Part shown: positions 1-11,921 of the stretch, one piece after another
Numbering within the stretch: position 1 is the stretch's first letter
How the letters are laid out: each line of letters starts with the position of its first letter
Origin: Portulaca oleracea
Taxonomy: Eukaryota > Streptophyta > Magnoliopsida > Caryophyllales > Portulacaceae
Length of the DNA: 64,000 nt
NCBI GenBank assembly: GCA_029582165.1
Contig: CM055870.1
Coordinates: 13,870,832 to 13,934,831 of the forward strand
Direction of reading: 5' to 3'
Notes under the pieces: model-generated
What the model was told of the DNA's origin: nothing
What the model saw: the letters and a program-made list of their open reading frames with translations, nothing else
Database searches by the model: none
Position numbers and translations under genes: made by a program

Positions 1-531
1 TTCATAACTCATAGAGTATACGTCAATAATTTATAAATATATTGTATGAAATATAGAGTAACATGTATATCAACTTAAATTATAATTGGAATAATGGAAG
101 GTAGAGTATGACACTGATAACATATCATAATTTGAATTATAATTGCAACAACTGAGAAAGGTGGAATAATACGAGAAAATAGAGGGGATGAATAAGTGTG
201 TCGATCATCTTTCATGGTGTATAAAGAGGTATTTATACAACAAACAACCTTGACCACCAAGTCATTTCATTATAAAATAATATTCATCTTATACCATAAT
301 AAAAACATGCTTATGAAAATATAAATTAAAATGGTTACAAAAAAAAAAAAGAAAATTGAGGGAGTCGTATTGAAAAAATTGAGATAAAACAATGTTTGAC
401 TACTATTTGAGCCGATTTTTTCAATTAATTCAGTATTTCTCTTCCACCTTTCTCAATTCTCTTTCTTTCTCCTCTTTCTCCCTCCGCCCTATCACTGGTT
501 GTTCATTCCGCTTCTCAATTGGTCGCCAACC
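1..531 (+). promoter_or_regulatory. 5' flank and probable 5' UTR of cyclin C gene
   Basis: AT-rich sequence with no credible coding region. A pyrimidine-rich run at about 430-490 just precedes the ATG at 532, as is common in plant 5' UTRs. I see no firmly assignable TATA box or transcription start. Confidence 0.4.
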
Positions 532-3500
532 ATGGCTGCCAATTTCTGGACATCCTCTCACTAGTAAGTACCCAACACCTCATCTTTCATCTTCTACCAC
601 TCTATTCAATTCAAATGATTAGTTTCTGGGTTTTCTTCTTTTTCTTGAGAATTGATTTGAATTGGGTTTGGGTTTGGGTTTGGGTGATTCAATTGCAGCA
701 AACAACTGATGGACCCAGAAGAGGTCGATGTTGTCCAGCCACTCGACAGAGATCGAGGGATCACACTTGAAGATTTCAAGCTCATCAAGCTCCATATGTC
801 TACTTGTATACACTCTTTCTTGATTACCCAATGATTATCGATGATACTTTTGTGTTTGTTTTATTTCGTTCTTTTTCACTGCCTATTTGAGGATTTTACA
901 TTTGCCCCTTTGTGTTATGACTTCGATCCTCTTCTAGAATTGAGAATTCTAACTGGGTGTGTGTTCATTGCCCATTGTTAAAGCTCTATAGAGCTTTGAA
1001 CTGGGGTTGTTGGTTGTCTCTGAAGCAAGGGCTGTGACTGGGATAGGGAATCATGAACATAGGGTAACGACTTACAGGAATTTGGTTTACTCATTAGCAC
1101 TAATCTTGTTTGATTTAGACTTTGTATTTGGATTGGGCTAGGGTTGCAACTTGCAAATGGATTAGAGCAAAATGTCTATCTAAACCTCTGGGAACGATTT
1201 TAAAATCTTGGGTCAATCAAAATCACTCTGTTTGAAGTTTTAGGATATGGGATATTGGGTTTGGATTTGGATGAGGCCATTCCCTTTGCAAGGGCTTTGA
1301 ATCGCCCATAAGCAGCCTCATTCACCGTGATTTGGAGATAACTTACAGATTAGCTGGACCCGTATTGCTCCGTCTAAAGTATGAGAGTGCAGTGGTGATT
1401 CTAATTGTGAATTTTGGCTAAGTTATACCATGCTTTTCTATTGATAATTTATTCAGAATTTTGGCTCTTGAATGTGGGTTGGCTGGTTGCAACTCATTGA
1501 TTTTCTGTCACTCTAACTTGGTTTACAGATATTACAAAATTGGCTCAGCATGTTAAATTGAGGCAAAGGTTAGTAGCTTATCCTAGGCAACACTCCTATT
1601 CCTTCCTTTTCCAACTTAATTGTCGGCGCTTATTGAGTTGGTTTTTAGCTAACTACTTGAAGAATTCAACTAAGGTTTCAGGGCTGTACTGAATAGTCTG
1701 AATGTTTCAGAATTGTGCTAAAATGTTTAAGCTATGCTCTTAGCAAATCACTGGAAATTGTAATGGTCTGTAAAACAAACAAGGGCTCCACAACAAGTTT
1801 CAGAGCTTTGGGTTGTAGTAACTAGAGGACAAGATGTCATTTGTTTGGGTGTTAGTGAATATCTAATATTTGTTCATTCATGCAGGGTTGTTGCTACTGC
1901 CATTACTTACATGAGAAGAGTGTATACCAGGTACCTACATATGTGTTTGTTAGCTTATCTGAAAACATGGCGATATAGGATTTATGCCACAGCCATGCCG
2001 ATTTGATGGATAAAATTAGGACCATCTCATGATTAATGGCTCGTTAATGTTTTCTTCCTTTTCTTTTTGTTCTTCTCCTCTTCTGTAGGAGGAGTTTGAC
2101 TGAGTTTGATCCGCGTCTAGTTGCCCCAAGTTGCTTGTACTTGGCAGCAAAAGCGGAAGAAAGCACTGTACAGGCTAGACTTCTGGTATTTTACATCAAA
2201 AAAATTTGTAATACCTGCCACCTAAGCCCATGGTTTATTTCTTAACTTCTTGTTTAATAGAATTCTTGAGGTCTGAATTTTTTGGTTGACAAGTTGCACC
2301 ATAAATTTTGACAGATCCAGAAGATATAAGATATCGGTTTGAGATTAAAGACATTCTTGAAATGGAGATGAAGATCTTAGAAGCTCTCAACTATTATCTA
2401 TCTGTATTTCACCCCTATCGATCATTGACTCAGTAAGTCCCTGTGATTTATGTTAATCGCCTTGGCTAATTTAAGAGTTTTCAACTCAATCTGACATACA
2501 TACATTTGCCAGTACACATTCTGAGGAGTAGTAGTGATTCTGGGTTATCTGGACAACATATGTAACGGGATTTTCCCCTTCCAGGATCATATATTTTTTT
2601 AAACATTAGTAAGTTGGTCCGCCCACTTGACCCTAAACCCAACAATTCCCACCATGGAAATTTTGGCCATAAGATTCGAACCCTAATGAGGATCAACCTC
2701 CTTCCCCCATGCCTCTTGAGCTATTAGCTCGTGGGCATCCATCCAATATCTGCATGTCGACTAGATATTTACTTGGCTTTTCTATTCTCCTGCCTACTGC
2801 CATGGTAATGGTATACATGCCACATTCTCAATCCTTGTCTGTTGTCCTCATTCCCAGATTTCTTCAAGATGCGGGCATGATGGATCTAATGCAAATCACA
2901 TGGTAAGTTCATCACTTTACAATGCCAAGGCTGGGGCTTTGCTGCTCTTGGTTTATGTGAGATTTCGAGACTGATTGTCTAAGCTATGGCAGGGGGATTG
3001 TCAATGACTCCTACAAGATGGATCTCATTCTTATTCACCCTCCGCATTTGATTGCACTGGCTTGCATTTACATAGCCAGCGTGTTAAAAGACAAGGACAG
3101 CGTTGCATGGTTTGAAGAGCTCCGAGTTGACATGAACGTGGTATGTCTTATTGACTCACAGCCAATCCTTTCCGGTGTTAGACTTACAGGGACCAATATA
3201 AACTCAATGTCAGTATATTGGTTTCCAAGCCGTAAATGACGATAGAATTAGTATAACTTCGGAAGGATAAACCAAGCCATTTGCCAGACTTTGAATAATA
3301 GCATCAACTTTTAGGTGTAAATATGCATGTATACGACTTTGGCATATGAATTATATTAGACAATTAAACGGTTCTCACATCGTTAATTAATTGTTGCGTT
3401 GAGGTTCTGTCTTAATTTCATGGTTCTGCTGGAGGTGTGCTCGGCTGCATTTCATGAGCTCTAAATCTTTTGTTGAAAACTCAATTCTTTACGGTTATAA

Positions 3501-3615
3501 TTTGTAGGTGAAGAACATATCGATGGAGATTCTAGATTTCTACGACAACATGAGGAACAATATAGAAGAAAGGATCAACATTGCTTTCAGCAAGCTCCCT
3601 CCAAGACAAGCGTAG
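532..3615 (+). CDS. CYCC1: Cyclin C (C-type cyclin, Mediator kinase-module subunit), 9 exons
   Basis: Coding exons: 532-563, 699-805, 1529-1568, 1886-1930, 2089-2207, 2315-2432, 2858-2902, 2993-3140, 3508-3615; all introns are GT-AG and the phases join. They total 762 nt, or 253 aa, the expected length for plant cyclin C. The protein starts MAANFWTSSHYKQL and has the first cyclin box from about residue 40 (ITLEDFKLIKLH, LAQHVKLRQR, ATAITYMRRVYTR, VAPSCLYLAAKAEES), then FHPYRSL, a second box with HPPHLIALACIYIAS, and an end in KLPPRQA. C-type cyclins pair with CDK8-type kinases in the Mediator kinase module and act in the nucleus on RNA polymerase II transcription (family knowledge). The gene looks intact. 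Intron 6 (2433-2857) carries a SINE-like insertion. The start is fixed by homology and by the pyrimidine-rich leader. Confidence 0.95.
2590..2740 (-). mobile_element. Probable tRNA-derived SINE in cyclin C intron 6
   Basis: Read on the - strand, this block has an A-box-like motif (TAGCTCAAGAGG, about 2722-2711) and, roughly 30 bp downstream, a B-box-like motif (GGTTCGAATCT, about 2683-2673). It ends in a short A run at about 2600-2592. This is the layout of a Pol III, tRNA-derived SINE. No clear target-site duplication was found, so the ends are approximate. Confidence 0.5.
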
Positions 3616-5066
3616 AGATTCAGACTGGAACAGTGCAAGTTGCAAAATACTACTTGACCCTGATTGAGATGCTTTATAATTGTAATAGAATTTGTTTGTT
3701 CTATGGTAAAGGTGGTAACTAAGCTTGTAATCTGATATTCGGTATTGGATTCTGTCAAGCAGATAAGCAGATCTGTAATATGAATATATACGAATAACTT
3801 GTTTGAGGGTTAGGTTTTCGCCATACTCTTCTTGGCAATCTTCTGTAATATTGAACTTGGTTAGTTCAACTGATATTCTGCCCCTCCTCACACCACCATT
3901 TCTCCTGGTGCCCATTTGATTTGTCAGTGTTTTACAGCGACAACTGCAAGTGTGGTCCCACTTTTATGGGGTCTTGCAAAGCTCAAATATAGGCAACTTT
4001 ATCTCGGCAAACATCACTCTGTTTGCAGCAAAAGTTGATTCCGTAGGCCACTACCATCGGCATATGGGTACAAAGTGAGATTAGGCTTCTACACAAAGGA
4101 ACCCAATGGATGGACCCTGCGTGTAAAGAGATAAAAACAGGACCCGAAGAGAAGGAAAAGCAGAGAGAGCAAGGGGAGTTTATATGGCACAGAGGGATGG
4201 CTCGAGGGTCAGAAGGAGTTTTTCAGCGCGAAATTGGATAGGTGCTATGGCAGAACGAAGAAGAACGGAACGAATGAGCCAACCCTGCCTGGGATTGAGT
4301 GATCTGCAAATGGAGCTACAGGCTGTGGAAAATGTCTTGGAAACAGCTCTACCACATCTTCTCAACATTGACATTAACACGGACTTAGCTGAAGTGATCC
4401 AAGTGTTCAAGGGAACACAACAAGTTCCGCCGGAGTGCACCAATATCCCTTTTTTACTGTAGGTCTTTGATTAGCAGTTTAATTTCTGCAAAATTAGGAA
4501 AGTGTCTAGGTTTGATGTTAAGGTATCCTGACAAATAGTGCTAGGTGTCGAGCACTTCCTTAACTGTCTTCATTTTTGTACTCTGTCTACGCTACAAAAA
4601 AAAAAAAAAAAGCAAAAAAGCTTCAAGTATGGGCACCACTTTTATGGGGTCTTGTAAAGCTCAACTGTAGGCAACTTTATCTAGGCAGAAGTTGATTTCA
4701 TAGGCCACTATCAATGGTAAGAATTTCCTTACCCGATACAGTTTATCTGGCAAAATATGGTGACACCCAATTCGCCAAGTAGACTTTATTATTATTTTTT
4801 TTTTTGTTAAAGATTAACATTGTACGTTGTCCTTTTTGGACAAAATGTGCCCAAACAAAGGGGCAAAATTGAAAAAATTGGTGGGTAAGTCAAATTTTAC
4901 TCACCATTGTAAAAACATCCCAAATGCAAGTGGTCATGACTTATATTTATACTATTTTAATGGATTGAAAAGTCAAATTTTACCCACCATTGGTAATGGC
5001 CATAGGCAAACATAATGTTTGCAGAGATGTTGATTCCATAAAACCCAACACATTTGAAGAAATAAT
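3616..5066. repeat. Cyclin C 3' flank with a duplicated segment
   Basis: The 3' UTR of cyclin C should lie in the first few hundred bases. A segment at about 3945-4056 (core CACTTTTATGGGGTCTTG, then a TAGGCAACTTTATCT block and a TAGGCCACTA block) recurs in the same orientation at about 4627-4713. Part of it (GCAAACAT...GTTTGCAG, GTTGATTCC) appears a third time at about 5003-5040. The copies bracket a small open frame at 4184-4462. The repeat class is not recognised. Confidence 0.45.
4184..4462 (+). CDS. Small unrecognised ORF (92 aa), possible exon
   Basis: The open frame follows a purine-rich leader (about 4140-4180). It has an arginine-rich N-terminal half, a leucine-rich helix-like segment (LSDLQMELQAVENVLETAL) and ends NIPFLL. 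I do not recognise the protein. No splice partner is obvious, and it sits between two copies of a duplicated segment, so it may be a gene fragment or a chance ORF. Confidence 0.2.
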   Translation: MAQRDGSRVRRSFSARNWIGAMAERRRTERMSQPCLGLSDLQMELQAVENVLETALPHLLNIDINTDLAEVIQVFKGTQQVPPECTNIPFLL

Positions 5067-5331
5067 GCCCCGTTCTTTTGTGGTTGGCAGGTTGCGGTGC
5101 CACACCGCACCGTAACTTTCCATATTCCACCACAATCTACCACAGCCAACCACAATCTACTTTTCTAAGTTAATTTATCTTTTTATTAAAAGTTAAACTT
5201 TCCATATTTCACCACAACCCACCATAACTTTCCCTAACCCACCACAACTTTTCTCAACCCACCACAATCCACCACATTTCCTCTACACCGCACTACACTG
5301 CACCGCAGCCAGCCATATAAAAGAAGAGGGC
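5067..5331. mobile_element. Tourist-like MITE, family A (copy 1)
   Basis: The left end GCCCCGTTCTTTTG mirrors the right end AAAAGAAGAGGGC. The interior holds tandem variants of CCACCACAATC and the near-terminal GCGGTG/CACCGCA motifs shared with the other copies (15421, 17621, 29077, 32620, 45077, 57984, 60957). Flanks are T/A-rich but give no perfect 3-bp duplication here. Confidence 0.7.
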
Positions 5332-6901
5332 TTTAATTGCACTGAGTGATTTAAGCTGTTCTGTCGCTCAGAATACTAATACAGTAATTGAGCTCACAAT
5401 ATTTGCACAGTAATTGAGTATAGCATCTACAATTACAATAGTATGCCCTACAATGGTTGATCAAGTGCGGTTGGTGAACCAAAGAAAAAGGGGGTCATGG
5501 CTCGTACTCTTCCTTACAACAAACCAAATGCTGGAGATCTTTTTTGGGGGATGCTCAGCGATCAACATGGAACCTTACAACTTGTATTTGTTCACCACTT
5601 GGGAAATTTATCTGAATTGGAAGAAGACAAAGACATAGTGATCGACAAGGGTGTAGATTCTGCATTGCATGTTTTCCGTCTATTTCTTCCCTTGTTTCTT
5701 GGCCAGTTCTTTCGCTGACAAAGAATCCGACAATTGGATTAGTATATTTTTCACCTGAATGGAAAAGCTACATGCTCTACGACCAATTTCTCTTGTGCAA
5801 GACTAAGCTTGAGCATCTTGGCTTAGACAGTAGCCTTGAAAAATTGCTTTCTCGAGATTGATCTAACACTTGGGAAATTTTGGCAGAAAATTGCACTATC
5901 TGAAAAGCACAGTTAGTGAACTCACCTTCTCTCCTTCTAGCTTCGGATTTTTCAAAGAACTCCCTCCATTCATCGGTCATAACAAATACTGGTTCTTCGT
6001 CATCTTCATCCTCATCTTCTAATTCCTCAAGATCATCATCTTGTAATGTCCTTCCAAGTCATCAAAACAAAAAGAGGGACCATATTAGAAGCAACATTTC
6101 TACGAGATTTTACATGTGCAATGCATTACAACAATGGCAGCTACAAAATTCTGCGATCCTCACCCACCCACACACACACACAAAAGAGAAACAGAAAAAC
6201 CTCAACAAAAAGTTGCTTTATACTTTGCCTTTGTAAGTGATTAAAAACTCAGGGGCTAATTCAAAGCTTAAATGCTGTTCAACTTCATACACAGAAGTTG
6301 AAGAAGGGTTCCTTTGTAATCTGTTGCTGATCTAGGTGTCCAAATGATCCGGATTATAAGAGGCACCACGACCCTAACAAGAAAGTCGGATGTATGGGAA
6401 GTGATTAGTGATTTGAAATGCAGATCTAGCATGTCATTTAAGCTACCAACCCATCCTACTCTTCAACTCCCCTGAGATGAAAGCAACCCCTCATATCTTT
6501 TCCTTGTAACTGGCTAGTGAGCTGATCAACATTGAATCATGATCGCTGAAGGCATTGGGAAATAACGGACAGAAATCTCGTTTTGGTCCACCTTTTTGGG
6601 GTTGGGAAGGGAGGGCTAACTTCCATTATACCTTCAAATAAACCACATGTATCTCACACCATCATAAGTGTTCACTACACCTGAAAATCACCTTGAACTG
6701 CCCCAGCTGTGAAGCCTGAAGGGAAAGGAAAAGTACAAGCACGTGTATATAGGTCTATGCTCAAAGTCCGTTTTCAGCAAATCTAATTAAAAATAAAAGT
6801 GAGCTTGTGTGTACAGTTGTACACCAACAATCACTCAGTGAGCATACCAGCCCAAGACCAAGTTGATTGGAACCCTACATCATCCCAAACAGATCTAGGT
6901 T
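5332..6901. other. Intergenic stretch with possible gene fragments
   Basis: Apart from the exon-like fragment at 6050-5926, there is an open frame at 5497-5718 (+) starting MARTLPYNKPNAGDLFWG with no recognisable family or splice partner. A short CA-rich run lies near 6171-6183. The rest, 6240-6900, holds nothing I can identify. Confidence 0.3.
5926..6050 (-). pseudogene. Orphan exon-like fragment of an acidic plant protein
   Basis: On the - strand a stop-free stretch reads TLQDDDLEELEDEDEDDEEP followed by VFVMTDEWREFFEKSEARRRE. It is bounded by an acceptor-like AG before 6050 and a strong donor, GAAG|GTGAG, at 5926/5925. The acidic run followed by TDEWREFF resembles the C-terminal exon of a conserved plant protein of unknown function (impression, not verified). 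I found no matching upstream or downstream exons, so it is probably a broken or captured gene piece. Confidence 0.35.

Positions 6902-6967
<66 letters not shown>
6902..6967. repeat. (TA)n microsatellite
   Basis: An uninterrupted TA dinucleotide run of about 32 units. The Ile-Tyr repeat ORFs predicted across it are artefacts. Confidence 0.95.
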
Positions 6968-6969
<2 letters not shown>

Positions 6970-7331
6970 AAGCCCTATATGCCAAATACGAATTACAGCT
7001 TGCACTTACGTTATGTACGATGAATAAACTTACCCTTATGGGCAATTCTTTTTCAGCTTTAGATTATAGAATCTCTTTGCCATTCAATGGTGAAGCAACT
7101 TACATCTAAACTACCCTGCAAATCCTCATGCCTAAACGAGAGTGCAAGAATACGAGAGTAGCAGTTTGGTATTATTAGTTGTGGCTATATTTCTGCCTAT
7201 GTTTCTGCCACTTAAATCAATTAACCTTCTAATCTTGTTCAGCTTCTGCAATTCCTTCATCAACCAACCCTAACCTAAACATCACTCACATTTCAATTCA
7301 TTCATCAATTTTCAAGCTTAACTTCTATTGG

Positions 7332-9740
7332 TGGGATTATGTCCCAACGTCACTCATGATCTCATCAATATGTCAAAGTGATACAATATGAAGGTGTCAT
7401 CCATGATTACATTGTGATGAACGTCATAGTAGCTAAGGTAAGTGGAAGTAGTAGGTGAAGTGGAAGCTATGAATAGGTGATGTCTGTGGCATTTACAAAT
7501 CATATGCAAAACCCTAAATCTCACATCATCCCAAAAACTCGAATAACTAAGCATTCCTATCCTTTCTCCCATCACCTTTACTTAGTCTTAGGTTGCAACA
7601 GTATACAAGAGTTTATATTTTACCTCTTGTAATATTTCTTTTTTAATAGTGGATTACTACAAAACTTGAGTTTTAAGAATCATAGATTCTCAATTTGTAA
7701 TCTAGTAGTATCCGCTAAGATTACTTGTGCTCGCTTAATCACTTCCTACTATAGTGTATTTCATTGGGCTTACAGCCGCCCATGGTTTCTTTCCAATTTA
7801 AGTCTCCACGTAAAACCTGTGTCATCATCATTCTCGATTTGATATTTCCTTATGCAATTTTACTTTGATGGTGCTTTTGGTATAATCTAGGAAAAACTTC
7901 CCCAAGAAAAAATTTCTCTGCCCCCCCCCCCCCCCGGGCGGGGAAAATGTTTAGTGAGCTTGAGAGTGAAAAAATGGGCCCCATATCAACATTTTCCCAT
8001 CTACTGGTTACAATCAAACATAGAAAGCTCCGCCAACCAATGAAGTTTTCTAACCAAACACACCATGAATGTTCTTTCTTGGTCTAACACTCATTATGAT
8101 CCCCTAACAAGTAGTTTCAGAACTTATTTAGTTATTTTGTTGGGATTAATTCAAAGTAGGTTTGAAGATGTCTACAAAAATGAAAATTGACATTCAAAAA
8201 TTCGATGGTGAGAGTAGTTCTTAATCAACGTGGATTATGTAGAGTCCTTGATAGATTCCTCAAGAAACCCAAAACCATGAATGGCAAAGAATGAGCGGTT
8301 GACAAGGTAAAGCTGCGTGGATCCATAGAGGAGGTAGAAAGGCGAGAAGTGGAGTGAAAGGCTCTTTTCAGAATTCAACTATGTCTCACTTCTCATGTTC
8401 TTAGGGCTTGACAAGGAGAAACCGGTGGATATTTGGAATCAATTAGAAGAACTCTACATGTTAAGGAGTATTGTCAACAAGATCCGATTACAGGAAAAAC
8501 TTTGGTCCTACAAGATGTCTAAAGGTACCCCCTATTCAACAACACTTAAGTAAGTTTTATTCTATTATAGTTGATTTGGAGAGTCCTGTGCAAAAATTAA
8601 GGAAGAAGATAAGGCTATTTTGTTGGTTGGCTCTTTACCTGAATCCTACAAAAACATTCTTAAGGACATATAGCTTTACATTAAAGATGAAATTTGATCA
8701 TTTGAATTTGTTAATACGATTCTAATGTCCAAAGAAAAATTAACCTTGATGATAAATCCAATGATGAGGAAGTTTTTGTTAGGGAGAACAAAAACAAATT
8801 TTAAGGCCCACAAACCAAAAGCTTTTGCAACTGCTGTAATCTGTAGAAACCCTAAAGATGATGTTACCGTGTGTCGTAAGCTAAAAAAGTAAAGGGAAAA
8901 ACAAGCTAAGAGTGATTACAAACAAGAAAACTCTATAGCCATTTTTGTTGCACACACTAAAGATCTTCTATTTGCTTCTCTGAGAAGGAAAGTGTTACAA
9001 TGTCCCTATTTCGTGTTGTACACATCATATGTGTCCTAATAAGGATTTGTTTTCAACATGTGATCTCATTGATCATAGCACTATTTAAATGGAAAATAAT
9101 GATCCATGTAGTGTTTTGGGAGTTGGTACTACAAAAATCAAGATTCGTGATGGCATTCACTATGAAGACATTGTATGTACTAAACCATGTCCCTCACTTG
9201 AAGCATAACATCATCTTCATATCTTTGGGCATACTTGAATCCAAAGGTTGTAACCTCTTTTAAGGTAGAGTGTTGAAGATAATGCAAGGTACTCGGGTTC
9301 TTCTCCAAGGTTCTACTTTGACAAGGGTTTAGGACAAGGACCTGTATACCTTCTCCAAGGTTCTACTTAGACAAGAGATTCTTGTGAGTCCAAAGACTAC
9401 AAAGACTATCTTCCGCAACTAATTGAGCTCTGCCCTAAGGGGATTAAGCCTTCGGAATTCCTTGGCGATCTTCAGTGTTCTTGGATTTTGGTCCAAGGTG
9501 GATTTTGTTGGGATTATGTCCAAAATCAACTCATTATCTCATCATTATGTCAAAATGATGCATTATGAAAATGTCATGTAAATTGTACTAGATGAAGCAA
9601 GCAGAAGTGAAAGAAGTTGCAACTAGTCAACTACACAATTGGTGATGTATTTGGCGTTTACAAAGCATCTCAAATCAATTCGAAACCTCCTAAGCAATCA
9701 GGCATAAGACATTGAAACTTGAACTCGCCCAAGTACTCTA
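7332..9740 (+). mobile_element. Decayed Ty1-copia retrotransposon with LTR remnants
   Basis: A repeat beginning near TGGGATTATGTCC at 7332 recurs at 9506 as TGTTGGGATTATGTCC. Both copies carry the same series of blocks (CTCATNATCTCATCA, ATGTCAAA.TGAT, GGTGATGT, TTTACAAA), so they are read as the 5' and 3' LTRs. The 5' LTR probably runs to about 7850 and includes CATCATCATTCTCGATTTG near its end; the 3' LTR is recognisable only to about 9730. Between them lies a gag relic and the beginning of the protease/pre-integrase part. Most of pol is missing. A poly-C run at 7921-7937 and the next 200 bases look unrelated to coding. Confidence 0.7.
8168..9300 (+). pseudogene. Ty1-copia gag and pre-integrase relic
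   Basis: All three + frames must be combined to follow the copia gag pattern: KMKIDIQKFDGES near 8180, then LEELYM near 8445, then KIKEEDKAILLVGSLPESYK near 8600. A downstream piece, CSVLGVGTTKIR then HVPHLKHNII...LGILESKG, is typical of the pre-integrase region. There are many stops and frameshifts, so the copy is dead. Confidence 0.75.
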
Positions 9741-9798
9741 TAATCAATTCTTTAAAGAAAAAATGAAAAGGAGAGAAAATCAGAGTGGAAAGCTTACT

Positions 9799-10135
9799 GG
9801 ATATCGCACGAAGAAAGAGGTGCTGCTTGATACATGGAAGGGGCAGTAGTGAAACTTTGTTGAGGATTTTGGAGAGGGGGGTTGATTAGGTTATGGCAAA
9901 AACTGGAATTGGATGGCTGCGAAATTTTGTTGTGAGTAGCGCAATGAGGCACGACATAAATGTGGTGGTGGTGGTGGTGGTGGTGAGGGGACGGCTGAGA
10001 AAGAGGCAGAAAAGACAGATGGTGGTGGTGGTGATGGTGGTGGCAGCGGTGGTGGTGGTGGGAAGACAGGTGAGTAGTTTGTTCTGGGTGAGCGCGGTAA
10101 GAGTCCATGCCTTGTCCCTTTCTCTTCCTCTTCAC
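9799..10135 (-). CDS. Putative His/Pro-rich first exon, gene otherwise missing
   Basis: A - strand frame starts MKRKRKGQGMDSYRAHPEQ, contains two histidine runs, then NPPLQNPQQSFTTAPSMYQ, and reaches a good donor (GATATCCA|GTAAGC) at 9799/9798. Immediately beyond are the remains of a copia LTR, and I find no next exon. It may be the 5' exon of a gene cut by the retroelement, or a chance ORF over (GGT)n repeats at 9961-9983 and 10020-10060. Confidence 0.25.
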
Positions 10136-10581
10136 TCCCTGTATTATTTTTCAAACAAGGGTGTCACATATGTTTAGAAAGGATTTTTAGGTCATCAAAT
10201 GGTGAGTTTAAATTCGACTCAACATTGACATGACATAAGATGAGAATAAAATTAATTTGTGTAGGATATTTCAGTGGTGAGAATGTAACTCGTCTCGTAA
10301 GAATCTCGTCGTCAGTCTCACGAGACAATTTTGAAAGTGAGTTTAATACACTAATATTTTAATCATATTTTTTTTCTCCCTCCTCATCCACATCATTTTT
10401 TATCAATATAACCAAATTAATTATATTATTAAGTAGGACTCACTTACTTTTTTAATTAATATGAGTCAAAACTCATGCTCACCATTAAGAAGCTAGTTAA
10501 ATAAAAGGATAAATTTTGACTCTCTTGGTAGGGGTCCACAGATTCCACATCATCCAATTAGTCAAACTCAAACTCACTGTT
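10136..10581. other. AT-rich intergenic sequence
   Basis: No gene, RNA or element with recognisable ends was seen. Confidence 0.4.
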
Positions 10582-10938
10582 GCGGTATACTAAATTTTAG
10601 GGTTATTGAACAATAATGTACTGAACTTTTTTTTTTTGAATTCTAATACACTGAATTTCAAAGATATTGGACGATAATGCACTCGAAATCATTCCGGTGA
10701 TAGTTGAATTGGTGGTGGTCCTACCTTGAAGTGTCGTTTTCTTTCTTTTTAACCTTTTTTCACATTATTTTCTAAGTTGACCATGTAGGGTTTCCACCAA
10801 GTAAATCACCACTAGAATCATTCCGAGAGTATTATTGTCTAATATCTTCAAAGTTCAGTCTATTAGTGTCCCAAAAAACAATTCAGTGCATTATTGTTCA
10901 CTACCCCTAAAGTCCAGTATATTATCGTTCGAAAGTCC
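10582..10938. mobile_element. Mutator-like MITE, family B (copy 1)
   Basis: Long imperfect terminal inverted repeats are built from an ATAATRCACTGAAC unit repeated three times in each arm, separated by a TTTAGGGGTATTGG-like spacer. The two arms face each other around a centre containing TACCTTGAAGTGTCGTTTT. The same family is intact at 15519-15948, where a 9-bp duplication is readable. The left end here is decayed, so the limits are approximate. Confidence 0.7.
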
Positions 10939-11511
10939 ATTTAGAAATTAACTAGATTTTGATTTTTTTAATAGTTTATCTAGTTTATTTTTAGGAGTAA
11001 ATTATAATTTAAAAATTAGTATTTTTAAAAAAAAATTATATTATCATAATTCATATAATTTTTTTAAAGTAAATATCTATTTAATGTCAATTTCTTGGAT
11101 TATATGATTGTGAATATAAAATTTTGTGTCCATAATTTGTGATGTTCTTATTTTGTACCGATAAATATGAGACAAAAATTAAAATAAATTTGTATTATAT
11201 AAAATAATAGTCAAGTTTGCAACTATATTTTCAAAAAACAAATGTTAAAATTTTCATATTTATTTATTTATCATTATGTTTCGTATAGTATGAATTTATA
11301 TTCATGTTTCTCAATTTTTTTGGTTTGACTTATAATAAACCTATTTCGTAGATAAATGGTGAAAGAGAGGGAATTTAATTATATTTAATTTCAAAAATAA
11401 TATACATATATGATGGGTACTGATATTAATTGAAATTGATCATATGTTGTAACTTTATAAATTTAAGGTCGATGTTATTTATTCTATTTATTTATTTATT
11501 ATTTCCTTGAG

Positions 11512-11549
<38 letters not shown>

Positions 11550-11564
11550 TGCACCGAAAAATTG
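10939..11564. other. AT-rich intergenic sequence with (AT)n microsatellite
   Basis: Very AT-rich, with no coding signal. An AT dinucleotide run at about 11515-11545 lies next to the 3' end of the LINE and may have grown from its tail. Confidence 0.5.
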
Positions 11565-11921
11565 GATATATTAACTGATCAAATGTTCGTACAGGACAGG
11601 TCGGGAAGAGAGTCCCACCTAGCTTACATGTTTAGAACAATATCTACTAGATGGGCAAATTTCTTCCTACTTTTGGCAACTACCAGAACTGTATGCCGGT
11701 TATCATTTTTTATGTTATTTGCGACGACCATGGGAGTTGCCTCCTTATGTTTATGGACCTGCAAGTTGCGCTCTTTCCGGATATGGGATACATACGTAGC
11801 GAAGAGCGCATGAACCAAGTTTTCTCCCTTGTTGTTTCTACTCAGATCACCAAGACATTGTTTCCATGTATGAAGGCTAGTCGGATTCCGAAGAAATTGC
11901 TCCCAGGTACACCCCAATCTC

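Noticed and set aside
660..690. TTTGGG repeats as an interstitial telomere
   Set aside because: Only three to four units, and plant telomeres are TTTAGGG; it lies within cyclin C intron 1.
6867..7109. ORFs with long Ile-Tyr repeats
   Set aside because: They are translations of the (TA)n microsatellite.
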